Positions 15,840-24,200 of a stretch of DNA of 64,000 nucleotides are shown here, in pieces (position 1 is the first letter of the stretch; the number at the start of each line of letters is the position of its first letter). The DNA lies in NCBI RefSeq assembly GCF_039534915.1, contig NZ_BAAAWE010000001.1, positions 1,240,001 through 1,304,000 on the forward strand, given 5' to 3'. Made by a program: the position numbers and the translations under genes. The stretch is from Streptomyces roseofulvus. Its GTDB lineage: Bacteria > Actinomycetota > Actinomycetes > Streptomycetales > Streptomycetaceae. The notes beneath the pieces were generated by a model. It saw nothing but the letters and a program-made list of their open reading frames with translations. It searched no databases and was not told where the DNA came from.

Positions 15840-17246
15840 TCACGCGGCGACCCGCTCGGTGCCCGTCACGTCCGCGGCCGTGATGCCCTTCGTCCCGGCG
15901 ATCACGCCCTTCATCTTCTTGGCGAGGGCCTCGAAGAACATGCTGAGCGGAAACTCGTCGGGAAGCACGTCGTCGACGAGCTTGCGCGGCGGGAGGGAGA
16001 GGTCCAGGGCGTCGGGACCCTTGGCCCACTTGGAGCCCGGGTGCGGGGCGAGGTAGCCGGAGACGAACTCGTACGCCTTGAACCAGTGGACGAGCTTCGG
16101 GCGGTCGATGCCGTCGCGGTAGAGGGTCTCGATGTCGGCGCAGAGGCGGTTGGTGACCTCGGGGGCGCGCTCCCAGTCGATGGTGAGGATGTTGTCCGTC
16201 CAGCGCACCACGTCGTTCTTGTGGAGGTACGCGAAGAGCAGCTGGCCGCCGAGACCGTCGTAGTTGCGGTTGCGGTCGCCGGTGAGCGGGAAGCGGAACA
16301 TCCGGTCGAAGAGGACCGCGTACTGCACGTCGCGGCCGTGCTCGTTGCCCTCGGCCTCCAGCTTCACGGCCTCCTTGAAGGCGGTGAGGTCGCAGCGGAG
16401 CTCCTCCAGGCCGTACATCCAGAACGGCTGGCGCTGCTTGATCATGAAGGGGTCGAAGGGCAGGTCGCCGCGGCTGTGGGCGCGGTCGTGGACCAGGTCC
16501 CAGAGGACGAAGGCCTGCTCGCAGCGGCTCTGGTCGTCGAGCATCGCGGCGATGTCCGCGGGCAGCTTCAGGCCCAGGGTGTCGACGGCGGCCTCGGTGA
16601 CCTTGCGGAAGCGCGCGGCCTCGCGGTCGCAGAAGATGCCGCCCCAGGTGAAGCGCTCGGGGACCTCGCGGACGGCGACGGTCTCCGGGAAGAGGACGGC
16701 CGAGTTGGTGTCGTACCCGGCGGTGAAGTCCTCGAAGGTGATGCCGCAGAAGCCCGGGTTGTCGTAGCGGGTGGCCTCCAGCTCGGAGAGCCACTCGGGC
16801 CAGACCATGCGGAGCACGACGGCCTCGAAGTTGCGGTCCGGGTTGCCGTTCTGCGTGTACATCGGGAAGAGCACGAGGTGCTGGAGCCCGTCCGCGCGGC
16901 CGGCGGCCGGGTGGAAGACCATCAGCGAGTCCAGGAAGTCCGGCACGCCGAAGCCGCCCTCGGACCACTTGCGCAGGTCGGCGACGAGAGCGCGGTGGTA
17001 CTCGGCGTCGTGGGGCACGAGCGGGGACAGCTGCTCGACGGCGGCCACCATGCGGTCCACGGTCAGCTCGACGAGCGCCCGGGCGGGCGCGCCCTCGGCG
17101 TCGAGGTCCACGGATCCGTCGGCGCTCTGCCAGACCCGGATCTCCTCCACGGCGTTCTTGAGCTCCGGCCAGGCAGGGTGGTCGATCACGCGGGCATCGG
17201 TGGCTATCCCCCCACCGGTCACGTCCTGCACAAGAATTTCCGTCAT
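15840..17246 (-). CDS. DUF6421 family protein of unknown function
   Basis: A 468-residue protein matching the actinobacterial DUF6421 family as I know it. It has no signal peptide or membrane segment. Conspicuous conserved-looking stretches are LFPMYTQNGNPDRNFEAV, GITFEDFTAGYDTNSAVLFPE, DLVHDRAHSRGDLPFDPFMIKQRQPFWMYGLEELRCD and FRFPLTGDRNRNYDGLGGQL. The many His, Asp and Arg in these stretches suggest an enzyme. The ATG at 17246 follows GGAGGAAGAGGC. It leads an operon with an SDR and a threonine-aldolase-like PLP enzyme, joined by a start-stop overlap, so the three probably act in one pathway that I cannot name. Confidence 0.85.
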   Translation of the reverse strand: MTEILVQDVTGGGIATDARVIDHPAWPELKNAVEEIRVWQSADGSVDLDAEGAPARALVELTVDRMVAAVEQLSPLVPHDAEYHRALVADLRKWSEGGFGVPDFLDSLMVFHPAAGRADGLQHLVLFPMYTQNGNPDRNFEAVVLRMVWPEWLSELEATRYDNPGFCGITFEDFTAGYDTNSAVLFPETVAVREVPERFTWGGIFCDREAARFRKVTEAAVDTLGLKLPADIAAMLDDQSRCEQAFVLWDLVHDRAHSRGDLPFDPFMIKQRQPFWMYGLEELRCDLTAFKEAVKLEAEGNEHGRDVQYAVLFDRMFRFPLTGDRNRNYDGLGGQLLFAYLHKNDVVRWTDNILTIDWERAPEVTNRLCADIETLYRDGIDRPKLVHWFKAYEFVSGYLAPHPGSKWAKGPDALDLSLPPRKLVDDVLPDEFPLSMFFEALAKKMKGVIAGTKGITAADVTGTERVAA

Positions 17247-17320
17247 GCCTCTTCCTCCACAGGAGAACCTTGCGTAAAGGAACCGTATCCACGCATGACT
17301 CGTCCTCGCAAGAGGGCCAA

Positions 17321-17331
17321 GAGAAATTCTC
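17321..17331. promoter_or_regulatory. Small palindrome upstream of the DUF6421 operon
   Basis: GAGAA-A-TTCTC is an 11-base perfect dyad 75 bases before the DUF6421 start codon, in a locally AT-rich stretch. It could be an operator or part of the promoter; evidence is limited to symmetry and position. Confidence 0.3.
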
Positions 17332-17402
17332 CCGTGTGACACCCTCCCGACCGCATTTTTTCCTGTCGCCCGGGGGGTGAACGCACGCTTCCGCCGGAAG
17401 GA

Positions 17403-17975
17403 TCAGACCAAGGGCTTCACCAGGAGCTCGAAACGAAGGTCGTCGCGCCGGGGCAGGCCGAAGCGCTCGTCGCCGTACGGGAAGGGGCTCGTCTCGCCGG
17501 TGCGCCGGTAGCCGCGCCGCTCGTACCAGGCGATCAGCTCCTCCCGGGCGGTGATCACCGTCATGTGCATCTCGCGGACGTCCCACAGGTCGCGGACCCG
17601 CCGCTCGGCCTCCGCGATGATCCGCTTGCCGAGACCGGCGCCCTGGAGCTCGGGCCGGACCGCGAACATGCCGAAGTAGGCCGCCTCGCCGCGGTGCTCC
17701 AGCTGGCAGCAGGCGACGGTCTCGCCGTCCCGCTCCACCAGCAGCAGCACGCTGCCGGGGGCGGAGATCACGGCGGCCACGCCCTCCGGGTCGGTCCGCT
17801 GCCCGTCCAGCAGGTCCGCCTCGGTGGTCCAGCCCGCCCGGCTCGCGTCGCCCCGGTAGGCCGACTCGACCAGCGGCACCACGACGGGGACGTCGTCGAG
17901 CACCGCCCGCCGGTACGTGACGATGCCGGGCTCCTGGCTCTCGGCGGTGTCGGGAACGGGCGTGGCGGTGTCCAT
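17403..17975 (-). CDS. GNAT family N-acetyltransferase
   Basis: A 190-residue GNAT enzyme. The acetyl-CoA pyrophosphate loop is visible as VRPELQGAGLGKRIIAEAE (Q-x-x-G-x-G), followed by a typical WYERRGYRRTGE motif near the C-terminus. After a short disordered start, YRRAVLDDVPVVVPLVESAYRGD opens the fold. The ATG at 17975 has GGGGAG upstream. The acceptor amine is unknown. It lies just upstream of, but probably separate from, the DUF6421 operon on the same strand. Confidence 0.88.
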   Translation of the reverse strand: MDTATPVPDTAESQEPGIVTYRRAVLDDVPVVVPLVESAYRGDASRAGWTTEADLLDGQRTDPEGVAAVISAPGSVLLLVERDGETVACCQLEHRGEAAYFGMFAVRPELQGAGLGKRIIAEAERRVRDLWDVREMHMTVITAREELIAWYERRGYRRTGETSPFPYGDERFGLPRRDDLRFELLVKPLV

Positions 17976-18144
17976 CGTGCGGGGCTCCCCTCGGGCGCTG
18001 CGGATCGGCGTGCGCGATCGTTCCGAGCCTAACGCGCGCCGCCGCACTCCCCTTTCGTACACCCGTGCGCGCCCATGCGCCCGCGTGGGCGCTCGCCGCC
18101 CCGGGCATGCCCCTCGGTGGGGTACGAGTCGAGGGGGGTGTGCC

Positions 18145-18723
18145 GTGCACGGACCGGCCCTGTCCGGGTGGCTGCTCGTGGCGCTCTGCGCGGCCAGCGG
18201 GGCCTACTGCCTGCTGCGGATGCGGGCGTGCGCCGGCGAGGCGCGGCGCGCCGCGCGCGCCGAGGCGGTGATGGGCTTCGGGATGGCCGCGATGGCGCTG
18301 CCCGCGGCGGTCGTCGGACCGCCGTCCTGGAGCTGGGCGGTGTACGCGGCGCTGTTCGGCGCGGTGGCGGTGGGCGACCTCCTCGCGGCCCGCCGCGACG
18401 CACACCGGCTGCACCACGCGGTGGGCTCGCTCGCGATGCTCTACATGGCGCTCGCGATGGCCCCGGCGGCCGGCGGCGCACCGGGGGTGCACGGGGCGCA
18501 CGGCGCGGGCACGGCCGGCGGCATCCCCCTGCTCACCGGCGGGCTGCTCCTCTACTACGGGGTGTACGTGCTCCGCACCGGCACGCGGCTCGTCCCGGTC
18601 GCCCCGCACCCGGGCGCGGCGGGGGCCGGAGGGGGCGGCGGGTGGGCGACCCGACCGGAGCTCACCCTGGTGTGCCGGCTGTCGATGGGGCTCGCGATGC
18701 TGGCCATGCTCTGCGCGCTCTGA
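18145..18723 (+). CDS. DUF5134-like integral membrane protein
   Basis: A 192-residue protein with five or so predicted hydrophobic helices (for example LSGWLLVALCAASGAYCLL, AVMGFGMAAMALPAAVVG, WAVYAALFGAVAVGDLLAA, LLTGGLLLYYGVYVL and LSMGLAMLAMLCAL). The His-containing HAVGSLAMLYMALAMAP helix and overall layout resemble the actinobacterial DUF5134 family. The GTG at 18145 is chosen for its upstream GGGGGG. The M56-type membrane protease gene follows 111 bases downstream. No biochemical function is known to me. Confidence 0.75.
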   Translation: MHGPALSGWLLVALCAASGAYCLLRMRACAGEARRAARAEAVMGFGMAAMALPAAVVGPPSWSWAVYAALFGAVAVGDLLAARRDAHRLHHAVGSLAMLYMALAMAPAAGGAPGVHGAHGAGTAGGIPLLTGGLLLYYGVYVLRTGTRLVPVAPHPGAAGAGGGGGWATRPELTLVCRLSMGLAMLAMLCAL

Positions 18724-18834
18724 GTCCCTTGCCCCGCACGGGCGTTCGCCCCGGGGCGGGGCGAAACCGTGGCGTGCGTCACTTGGCCGGTGCGGCCATA
18801 CCCCCGGGGAGCACCCGGCTCATAGGCTGACGCC

Positions 18835-19779
18835 ATGTCGGTCTCCCTCGCACTGCTGCTGCTCGGCGTCCTGACCGCTCTCACCGCTCCCCGGCTGCTG
18901 GCCCGGGCCGACTGGGTGGAGCGGGAACCGGTCGTGGCGCTCTGGGTGTGGCAGTGCGTGGTGGCCGCGGTGCTGGTCAGCTTCGCGCTGTCGATGACGT
19001 TCAGCGCGGCCGCCGCCTGGCAGGCCGTGCGCGGGCAGGTGTTCGCCCCCGCGCCCGCGGCGGTGGTCGACGCGTACGAGCTCTCCACCGGCGGCGGCCC
19101 CTGGTCGGCGGTGATCGCCGTGGCCCTCGCGGCCGGCGGGCTGTGGTCGGGCGCCATGCTCGGGCGGGAGATCGGGCTGGCCCGGGCCCGCCGCCGGCAG
19201 CGCCGTGCCGACCTGCTGGTCCGCGCCCCGCAGCTGCCCGGGGAGGAGGAGGCCGCCGGACGGCTGGTCGTCCTGGAGGGCGAGCGGCCCGACGCCTGGT
19301 GGCTGCCCGGGACCACCCCGCGGCTGGTCGTCACCACCGCCGCCCTCCGCCGGCTGAAGGGCCGCCAGCTCGACGCCCTCCTCGCCCACGAGCAGGGCCA
19401 CGCGCGGGCCCGGCACGACTGGCTGCTGCACTGTTCCGGCGCGCTGGCCGCCGGCTTCCCCGGCGTCCCGGTCTTCACCGCCTTCCGCGAGGAGATGCAC
19501 CGGCTGGTCGAGCTGGCCGCCGACGACGTGGCCTCGCGGCGCTTCGGCCGGCTCACCATCGCGCTCGCGCTGGTGGAACTGAACGAGGAGCGCGGGGTGT
19601 TCGGCGCCGCGCCCGGCAGCGGCCCGCTCGCCGGACTCCCCCAGCGGGTCGACCGGCTGCTCACCGCCGCGCCGAGGCTGCCCGCCACCCGGCGCCTGGG
19701 GCTCACGGCGACCGCCGCGCTGGTCCCGGTCGTCCCGCTGCTCGTCGCCTTCTATCCGGGCCTGGCCGCGCTGGGTTAG
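18835..19779 (+). CDS. M56-family membrane metallopeptidase
   Basis: A 314-residue membrane protein of the BlaR1/MecR1-like M56 family. A zinc protease motif LLAHEQGHARARHDW (His185, Glu186, His189) is preceded by transmembrane helices at about 1-20, 36-62 and 88-106, and a final helix lies at about 295-312. In BlaR1 this domain cleaves a BlaI repressor; no BlaI/MecI gene is adjacent here and no penicillin-sensor domain follows, so it is a stand-alone protease of unknown target. ATG at 18835, with a weak ribosome site. A PAP2 phosphatase gene follows on the same strand. Confidence 0.87.
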   Translation: MSVSLALLLLGVLTALTAPRLLARADWVEREPVVALWVWQCVVAAVLVSFALSMTFSAAAAWQAVRGQVFAPAPAAVVDAYELSTGGGPWSAVIAVALAAGGLWSGAMLGREIGLARARRRQRRADLLVRAPQLPGEEEAAGRLVVLEGERPDAWWLPGTTPRLVVTTAALRRLKGRQLDALLAHEQGHARARHDWLLHCSGALAAGFPGVPVFTAFREEMHRLVELAADDVASRRFGRLTIALALVELNEERGVFGAAPGSGPLAGLPQRVDRLLTAAPRLPATRRLGLTATAALVPVVPLLVAFYPGLAALG

Positions 19780-19860
19780 CGGGTGTCCCCCACGACGGCC
19801 CGCACCCGTCCCGGTGTTGCGCGGGGCGGTGCGCGGCGTCCGGTCCGGCAGGATCGTGGA

Positions 19861-20529
19861 ATGCGTACTTCCGCCGTGGTCTCCGGATCCCTCGCCCTGC
19901 TGCTGCTCGTACTCGTGATGGCGGGCTGGTCACCGCTGCTCTCCTTCGACCGCGCGGTCGACGAGGCCCTGCACCGCAGCGCCGTCGACCACCCCGGCTT
20001 CACCCGGGTCAACCGGGTGTTCAGCGACTGGGTGTGGGACCCGTGGACGCTGCGGGCGCTGGCCTTCGCCGTCGTGGTGCTCCTCGTCCGGTCCGGACGC
20101 CGGCGGCTCGCCTGGTGGGTGGCCGGGACGGTGGTGGCGGCGGCCGGGGTGCAGCAGGCGGTGAAGGCGCTCGTCGGCCGGGAACGGCCGGAGTGGCGCG
20201 ATCCGGTGGACTCGGCGTCGTTCGCCGCCTTCCCCTCGGGGCACGCGATGACCGCGGCCGTGGTCTGCGGCCTGCTGCTGTGGGTGGTCGCGCTCGTCGG
20301 ACGGGAGCCGTGGCGGGGCTGGGGCACGCTGGCCGGGCTGGCGGTCGTCTCGGTGCTCGGCGTGGGCTGGACCCGGATCTACCTGGGGGTGCACTGGCCG
20401 TCGGACGTGCTGGCCGGCTGGCTGATGGGCTGGTCCTGCGTGGCCGTCGCGGTGGTGTCGTACCGCCGGGGCCCCGCCCGCCGGCCCGTCCCGGCGGGGC
20501 CCGGCCCGGACGCCGGGGAGGAGACATGA
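19861..20529 (+). CDS. PAP2 superfamily membrane phosphatase
   Basis: A 222-residue integral membrane lipid phosphatase of the PAP2/undecaprenyl-pyrophosphate phosphatase type. The three-part active site is present: KALVGRERPEW, PSGHAMTAAVV and GWTRIYLGVHWPSDVLAG. Around these motifs are about five hydrophobic helices. The likely substrate is a lipid phosphate such as phosphatidic acid or an isoprenyl pyrophosphate. The ATG at 19861 is taken because it opens directly into the first membrane helix; in-frame upstream codons lack a Shine-Dalgarno site. It follows the M56 peptidase gene by 81 bases. Confidence 0.9.
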   Translation: MRTSAVVSGSLALLLLVLVMAGWSPLLSFDRAVDEALHRSAVDHPGFTRVNRVFSDWVWDPWTLRALAFAVVVLLVRSGRRRLAWWVAGTVVAAAGVQQAVKALVGRERPEWRDPVDSASFAAFPSGHAMTAAVVCGLLLWVVALVGREPWRGWGTLAGLAVVSVLGVGWTRIYLGVHWPSDVLAGWLMGWSCVAVAVVSYRRGPARRPVPAGPGPDAGEET

Positions 20530-20661
20530 CGAGGCCGCCCGTCCTGGACGATCCCCCGTGTCGCCCAGGGCAGGCGGCCGCCCCGCCGGGGCGCCACGAG
20601 GGCGGTCCGGCGAGCCACGCTGAGTATATTGGCCGAGAGCCAGTCAACGCAGGAGCCCAGC

Positions 20662-21279
20662 ATGACGCCGCGTAGCCCGTCGGTCAACGAAGAGCTTCGG
20701 AGGCGTTCCCGGGAGCGGATCCTGGCGGCCACCGTCGAGCTGGTCGGACGGCACGGATACGAGGCCACGACCCTCGGCGACATCGCGGAGCGGGCCGGGG
20801 TGGCCCGCGGCCTCGTCTCGTACTACTTCCCCGGCAAGCGCCAGCTGCTCCAGTCCGCGGTGCACCGGCTGATGCACCTCACGCTGGAGGAGGCGCTGGA
20901 GCGCGAGCCGCGCACGGAGGACGGTGCCGAGCGGCTGGCGCGGGCGATCGACGCGATCCTGGGGCTCGCGGTGGACCGGCCGACGCTGATGCGGACCCAC
21001 ATGGCCGGGATCCTCCAGGCCGAGGGCTTCGTGCGGTGCGAGGAGCAGCAGCGGCTCGCGTTCCTGCTGCGGGACACGGTGGAGCGGTACGGCTCCGAGG
21101 ACGTGGACCGGGACTACCCGCTGCTGCGGGCGCTGCTGATGGGCTCGGTGGTGGCGGTGCTGCTGCCGGGCGCGCCGATGCCGGTGGCGCGGCTGCGCGC
21201 GGAGCTGTTCCACCGGTACGGCCTGGCCTGGGAGAGCGGCATGCCGCCGGACGGTGGTCCGCCCGACGGCATGCCCTGA
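20662..21279 (+). CDS. TetR/AcrR family transcriptional regulator
   Basis: A 205-residue regulator. The N-terminal HTH is clear: RERILAATVELVGRHGYEATTLGDIAERAGVARGLVSYYFPGKRQLL (about residues 13-60), and the remaining helices form the variable ligand domain. The ATG at 20662 has AGGAG nine bases upstream and a TATATT -10-like box at 20625-20630. It may regulate the PAP2/M56 genes upstream or the secreted LVIVD gene it converges with; nothing in the sequence decides this. Confidence 0.9.
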   Translation: MTPRSPSVNEELRRRSRERILAATVELVGRHGYEATTLGDIAERAGVARGLVSYYFPGKRQLLQSAVHRLMHLTLEEALEREPRTEDGAERLARAIDAILGLAVDRPTLMRTHMAGILQAEGFVRCEEQQRLAFLLRDTVERYGSEDVDRDYPLLRALLMGSVVAVLLPGAPMPVARLRAELFHRYGLAWESGMPPDGGPPDGMP

Positions 21280-21290
21280 GGCGTCCGGGG

Positions 21291-22817
21291 TCAGTCCAGG
21301 TCGCCGAAGTCCTCGAAGTAGTCCGGCTGGGTCTGGACGTTGAGCTCGTCCATCCGGATCCGCTGCGCGGGGTCGGTGCGGCGGTCGGAGATCTTCAGGA
21401 CGTCGAGGCCCCGGGCGATCTCGTTCGAGTAGACGTGGCCGTTGTAGTAGTAGGCGGACCAGGAGCCGCCGGTGGTGAGGGCGGTGGCGGACACCGGGCC
21501 GCGGTCGAAGTAGCCGATCTCCTTCGGGTGCGCGGAGTCGGTGAAGTCCCAGACCGAGACGCCGCCCTGGTACCAGGCCTGGACCATGAGGTCCTTGCCC
21601 TTGACCGGGATCAGCGAGCCGTTGTGGGCGACGCAGTTCTCGGTGTTCGCCTGGTGGCGCGGGATCTTGAAGTAGCTGCGGAAGACGAGCTTGCGGTGCG
21701 CGCCCTTGCCGGTGATGTCGTAGACGCCGTTGGCGCCGCGGTTCGGGCCGACGGCCGCGTTGCAGGTGGCGCCGCCGCCACCGCCGAGCTCGTCGGTGAA
21801 GACGACCTTGTTCGCCTTCTGGTTGAAGGTGGCGGAGTGCCAGAAGGCGAAGTTGACGTTGTCCTGGACCTGGTCGATCACCCGGGGGTGCTCGGGGTCG
21901 GAGACGTCGAAGAGGATGCCGTCGCCCATGCACGCGCCGGCGGCGAGGTCCTTGCCGGGCAGCACGGTGATGTCGTGGCAGCCGGTGGTCTTGGAGACGC
22001 CCGGGTTGGTCGGGCCGCCCGGGTTGCCGCCGCCGTCGGGGCCCTCGCCGGGGAACAGGACGGGGAAGTTGACGACGCGGGCCTGCTCGGGCGCCTCGCG
22101 GGGCACCTTGATGACCGAGATGCCGTCGTGCGGCGGCAGGCAGTCGGGGAAGGCCGCGTTGGGCGAGTAGGAGGAGACGTACACGTACACGTCCTTGCGC
22201 TGCGGCAGGATCGTGTGGGTGTGGGAGCCGCACGCGGTCTCGACGGAGGCGACGTACTTCGGGTTCGTGACGTCGCTGATGTCGAAGATCTTCATGCCCT
22301 CCCAGGACTCCTTGACGGAGGCGGGCTGCGTCGTGCTGGCGCACGAGTCGTCGCTGCGGGAGGAGTCGGTGGAGAGGAAGAGGAGGTCCCCGGAGACGGA
22401 GATGTCGTTCTGGGAACCGGGGCAGAGGACCTGGGCGACGGTCTTCGGGGCCTTCGGGTCGCTGATGTCGAAGATCCGGAAGCCGTCGTAGTTGCCCGCG
22501 AAGGCGTACCGGCCCTGGAAGGCCAGGTCCGTGTTGAGGCTCTTGAGCGCGTCCTTGGGGATGTTCGCCAGGAGTTCGATGTTGTCGGTCTTCACGATCT
22601 CGTCGACGCCGGGTATCTCGCCGCTCTGGATCGCGGCCCGTGCCTCGGCGGCCTGCTCCGCCGAGACCGGCGCCCGGAGGGGCGCGTCTCCGGGGTCGGG
22701 GGTGGCGACCGCCGTTCCGGTGGCGAGCAGCGCCGCCAGGAGGCCGGCCGCGGCGGTGGCCGCGCCGAGGCGTCTGGACCGGGAGCGTGGACTCTGCGGG
22801 GTATGCAACGAAGTCAC
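21291..22817 (-). CDS. Secreted LVIVD-repeat beta-propeller protein
   Basis: A 508-residue exported protein. The N-terminus has an Arg-rich segment and hydrophobic core (RLGAATAAAGLLAALLATGTAVA) ending at a plausible signal-peptidase site near residue 38. The rest consists of LVIVD-type repeats, seen as GFRIFDISDPKAPKTVA, MKIFDISDVTNPKYVA and ILFDVSDPEHPRVI, which build a beta-propeller. Such propellers commonly bind proteins or ligands at the surface; no catalytic motif is seen. GTG start with GGAGG upstream. It diverges from a DUF305 lipoprotein gene, and a CCGTTCA/TGAACGG dyad lies in its leader. Confidence 0.87.
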   Translation of the reverse strand: MTSLHTPQSPRSRSRRLGAATAAAGLLAALLATGTAVATPDPGDAPLRAPVSAEQAAEARAAIQSGEIPGVDEIVKTDNIELLANIPKDALKSLNTDLAFQGRYAFAGNYDGFRIFDISDPKAPKTVAQVLCPGSQNDISVSGDLLFLSTDSSRSDDSCASTTQPASVKESWEGMKIFDISDVTNPKYVASVETACGSHTHTILPQRKDVYVYVSSYSPNAAFPDCLPPHDGISVIKVPREAPEQARVVNFPVLFPGEGPDGGGNPGGPTNPGVSKTTGCHDITVLPGKDLAAGACMGDGILFDVSDPEHPRVIDQVQDNVNFAFWHSATFNQKANKVVFTDELGGGGGATCNAAVGPNRGANGVYDITGKGAHRKLVFRSYFKIPRHQANTENCVAHNGSLIPVKGKDLMVQAWYQGGVSVWDFTDSAHPKEIGYFDRGPVSATALTTGGSWSAYYYNGHVYSNEIARGLDVLKISDRRTDPAQRIRMDELNVQTQPDYFEDFGDLD

Positions 22818-22834
22818 TCCGTCCTCCGTGTTTT

Positions 22835-22852
22835 CCGTTCAAAGCTGAACGG
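22835..22852. promoter_or_regulatory. Inverted repeat in the leader of the LVIVD gene
   Basis: CCGTTCA (22835-22841) and TGAACGG (22846-22852) form a perfect 7-bp dyad around AAGC, just upstream of the ribosome site of the LVIVD gene. It could be an operator for a regulator of the divergent LVIVD/DUF305 pair, or an mRNA hairpin. Confidence 0.5.
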
Positions 22853-22991
22853 TGCTGGACCCCGGCAGTATGTTCCTTGGCGTGCACATCCCAACAGATG
22901 GCAACACAGATGTAATCAAGGAATCTGTGGGACCCCCCGGAAAGACCTGCTAGGAACGGCCCCTGTACCCGCAAAACCCCTGGAGGTACCG

Positions 22992-23651
22992 TTGCTGATC
23001 CGCCGTCACCACCGGCGTGCCGCCGTCGCCGTGAACCTCGCCGCGCTGGCCGTACTCGCCCTGGCCGCCTGCGAGTCCGACTCCGGCGCGGGCGGCCCGG
23101 AGCCCACCCCGACCGGCGCCGCCGCGGCGGTCGTGGTGCCCGGCAGGCCCGGCGAGCCGGCCCGGCGGGTCTCACCGGAGGAGGCGGCGAGCCTGCTCCC
23201 CGACGAGCGGCCGAACGGCGCCGACTTCCGGTACGTGCAGATGATGATCGTCCACCACCGGCAGGCCCTGACGATGACCTCGCTGGCCCCCGAGCGGGCG
23301 GGGTCGCCGGCGGTCCGGAAGGTGGCGGAGCGGATCGCGGCGGCCCAGCAGCCCGAGATCGGCGCCATGGAGGGGTGGCTGACGACCAACGGCGGCCCCC
23401 GGGACCAGGGCGCGCACGCCCATCACACGATGCCGGGCATGGCGACCGAGGCGCAGCTCGCGGAGTTGCGGGCGGCGAAGGGCGCGGCCTTCGACGAGCT
23501 CTTCCTGAAGCTGATGGTGACGCACCACGAGGGCGCCGTGACCATGGCGGCCGAGGTGCTCGGCCAGGGCAACAACGTCCAGGTGGAGGAGATGGCGAAC
23601 GACGTGATCGCGCAGCAGACCGCCGAGATCGGCCGGATGCGGTCGCTGTGA
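22992..23651 (+). CDS. DUF305 domain lipoprotein
   Basis: A 219-residue exported lipoprotein. The start is the rare TTG at 22992, supported by GGAGG six bases upstream and by the twin-Arg/hydrophobic leader it opens; the lipobox LALAAC puts the lipidated cysteine at 27. Two DUF305 helical hairpins follow, each with the signature His-His pair (MMIVHHRQALTM and LMVTHHEGAVTMA), and a His-rich linker (HAHHTMPGM) lies between them. DUF305 proteins are ferritin-like and often linked to metal, especially copper, handling; that role is inferred. It diverges from the LVIVD propeller gene. Confidence 0.88.
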   Translation: MLIRRHHRRAAVAVNLAALAVLALAACESDSGAGGPEPTPTGAAAAVVVPGRPGEPARRVSPEEAASLLPDERPNGADFRYVQMMIVHHRQALTMTSLAPERAGSPAVRKVAERIAAAQQPEIGAMEGWLTTNGGPRDQGAHAHHTMPGMATEAQLAELRAAKGAAFDELFLKLMVTHHEGAVTMAAEVLGQGNNVQVEEMANDVIAQQTAEIGRMRSL

Positions 23652-23664
23652 CCGCGGGGGCCGC

Positions 23665-24039
23665 TCAGGCCCCCGCCGGCTCCGGGGCGCCGTCCGCGTC
23701 CTGACGGGCGGACTGCGCCTCGGACGCCGCGAGGACGGTGTCGAGGAGGCCGGGGAAGAGCGCGTCGAGGTCGGCGCGGCGGAGCCCGTTGAGCTTCGCC
23801 GTGCCGCGGTACTCCTGCTGGATGACGCCGGCCTCGCGCAGCACCCGGAAGTGGTGGGTGGTGGTCGACTTGGTGACGGGGAGGACGAAGTACGAGCAGC
23901 TCAGCTCGGTGTCCGCGGCGGCCAGTTCGCGGACGATCCGCAGCCGCACGGCGTCCGAGAAGGCGTGGAGCACCGGCTCCAGGCGGATCTCCTCGCGCGT
24001 CGGGTGCTCCAGGAGGCGGGGGCTGGCGGCGGGCGTCAT
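23665..24039 (-). CDS. ArsR-type winged-helix repressor
   Basis: A 124-residue regulator with an ArsR-like winged helix: VLHAFSDAVRLRIVRELA, then VTKSTTTHHFRVLREAGVIQQEYRGT as recognition helix and wing. It has a single native Cys (in ELSCSYF) and no classical metal-box, so it more likely senses a redox or organic signal. The ATG at 24039 (GTGGAG upstream) is preferred over one at 24087. It diverges from an old yellow enzyme gene, with two near-identical 16-base palindromes between them, the second overlapping the enzyme's promoter. Repression of itself and the enzyme is the natural reading. Confidence 0.87.
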   Translation of the reverse strand: MTPAASPRLLEHPTREEIRLEPVLHAFSDAVRLRIVRELAAADTELSCSYFVLPVTKSTTTHHFRVLREAGVIQQEYRGTAKLNGLRRADLDALFPGLLDTVLAASEAQSARQDADGAPEPAGA

Positions 24040-24089
24040 GGCGGCGGCTCCACTTTCTCCCGGGGGTCGGCCCGGGACGGACCCCATTA

Positions 24090-24105
24090 TACGAGAGTCC
24101 TCGTA
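24090..24105. promoter_or_regulatory. Operator 1 (6-4-6 palindrome) of the ArsR/OYE region
   Basis: TACGAG-AGTC-CTCGTA, perfect 6-bp arms. It is centred 34 bases from a second palindrome of the same design at 24124-24139 and lies just ahead of a TTGACA box at 24108-24113, on the repressor gene side. Confidence 0.7.
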
Positions 24106-24107
24106 GT

Positions 24108-24139
24108 TTGACAGGCGCCGTACTACGATGGGTATCGTA
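24108..24139 (+). promoter_or_regulatory. OYE promoter with operator 2 over its -10 region
   Basis: A consensus TTGACA lies at 24108-24113. The second palindrome, TACGAT-GGGT-ATCGTA (24124-24139), includes TATCGT, which sits 19 bases beyond the -35 and would serve as -10. A bound repressor would therefore block RNA polymerase directly. Shared consensus with operator 1: TACGAK-N4-MTCGTA. Confidence 0.7.
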
Positions 24140-24200
24140 CGAGCGTCCCGCCGGGCCGCCCCGCGACCGGCGACCCCGCCGTCCCGAAACGGAGTCCGCG

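Noticed and set aside
15046..18609. One 1187-codon - strand frame spanning SDR and upstream DNA
   Set aside because: Only the first 252 codons (the SDR) are real; beyond them the frame runs antisense or out of frame through DUF6421 and GNAT genes.
18835..19779. M56 peptidase as a BlaR1-type beta-lactam sensor
   Set aside because: No penicillin-binding sensor domain is fused and no BlaI/MecI repressor is adjacent.
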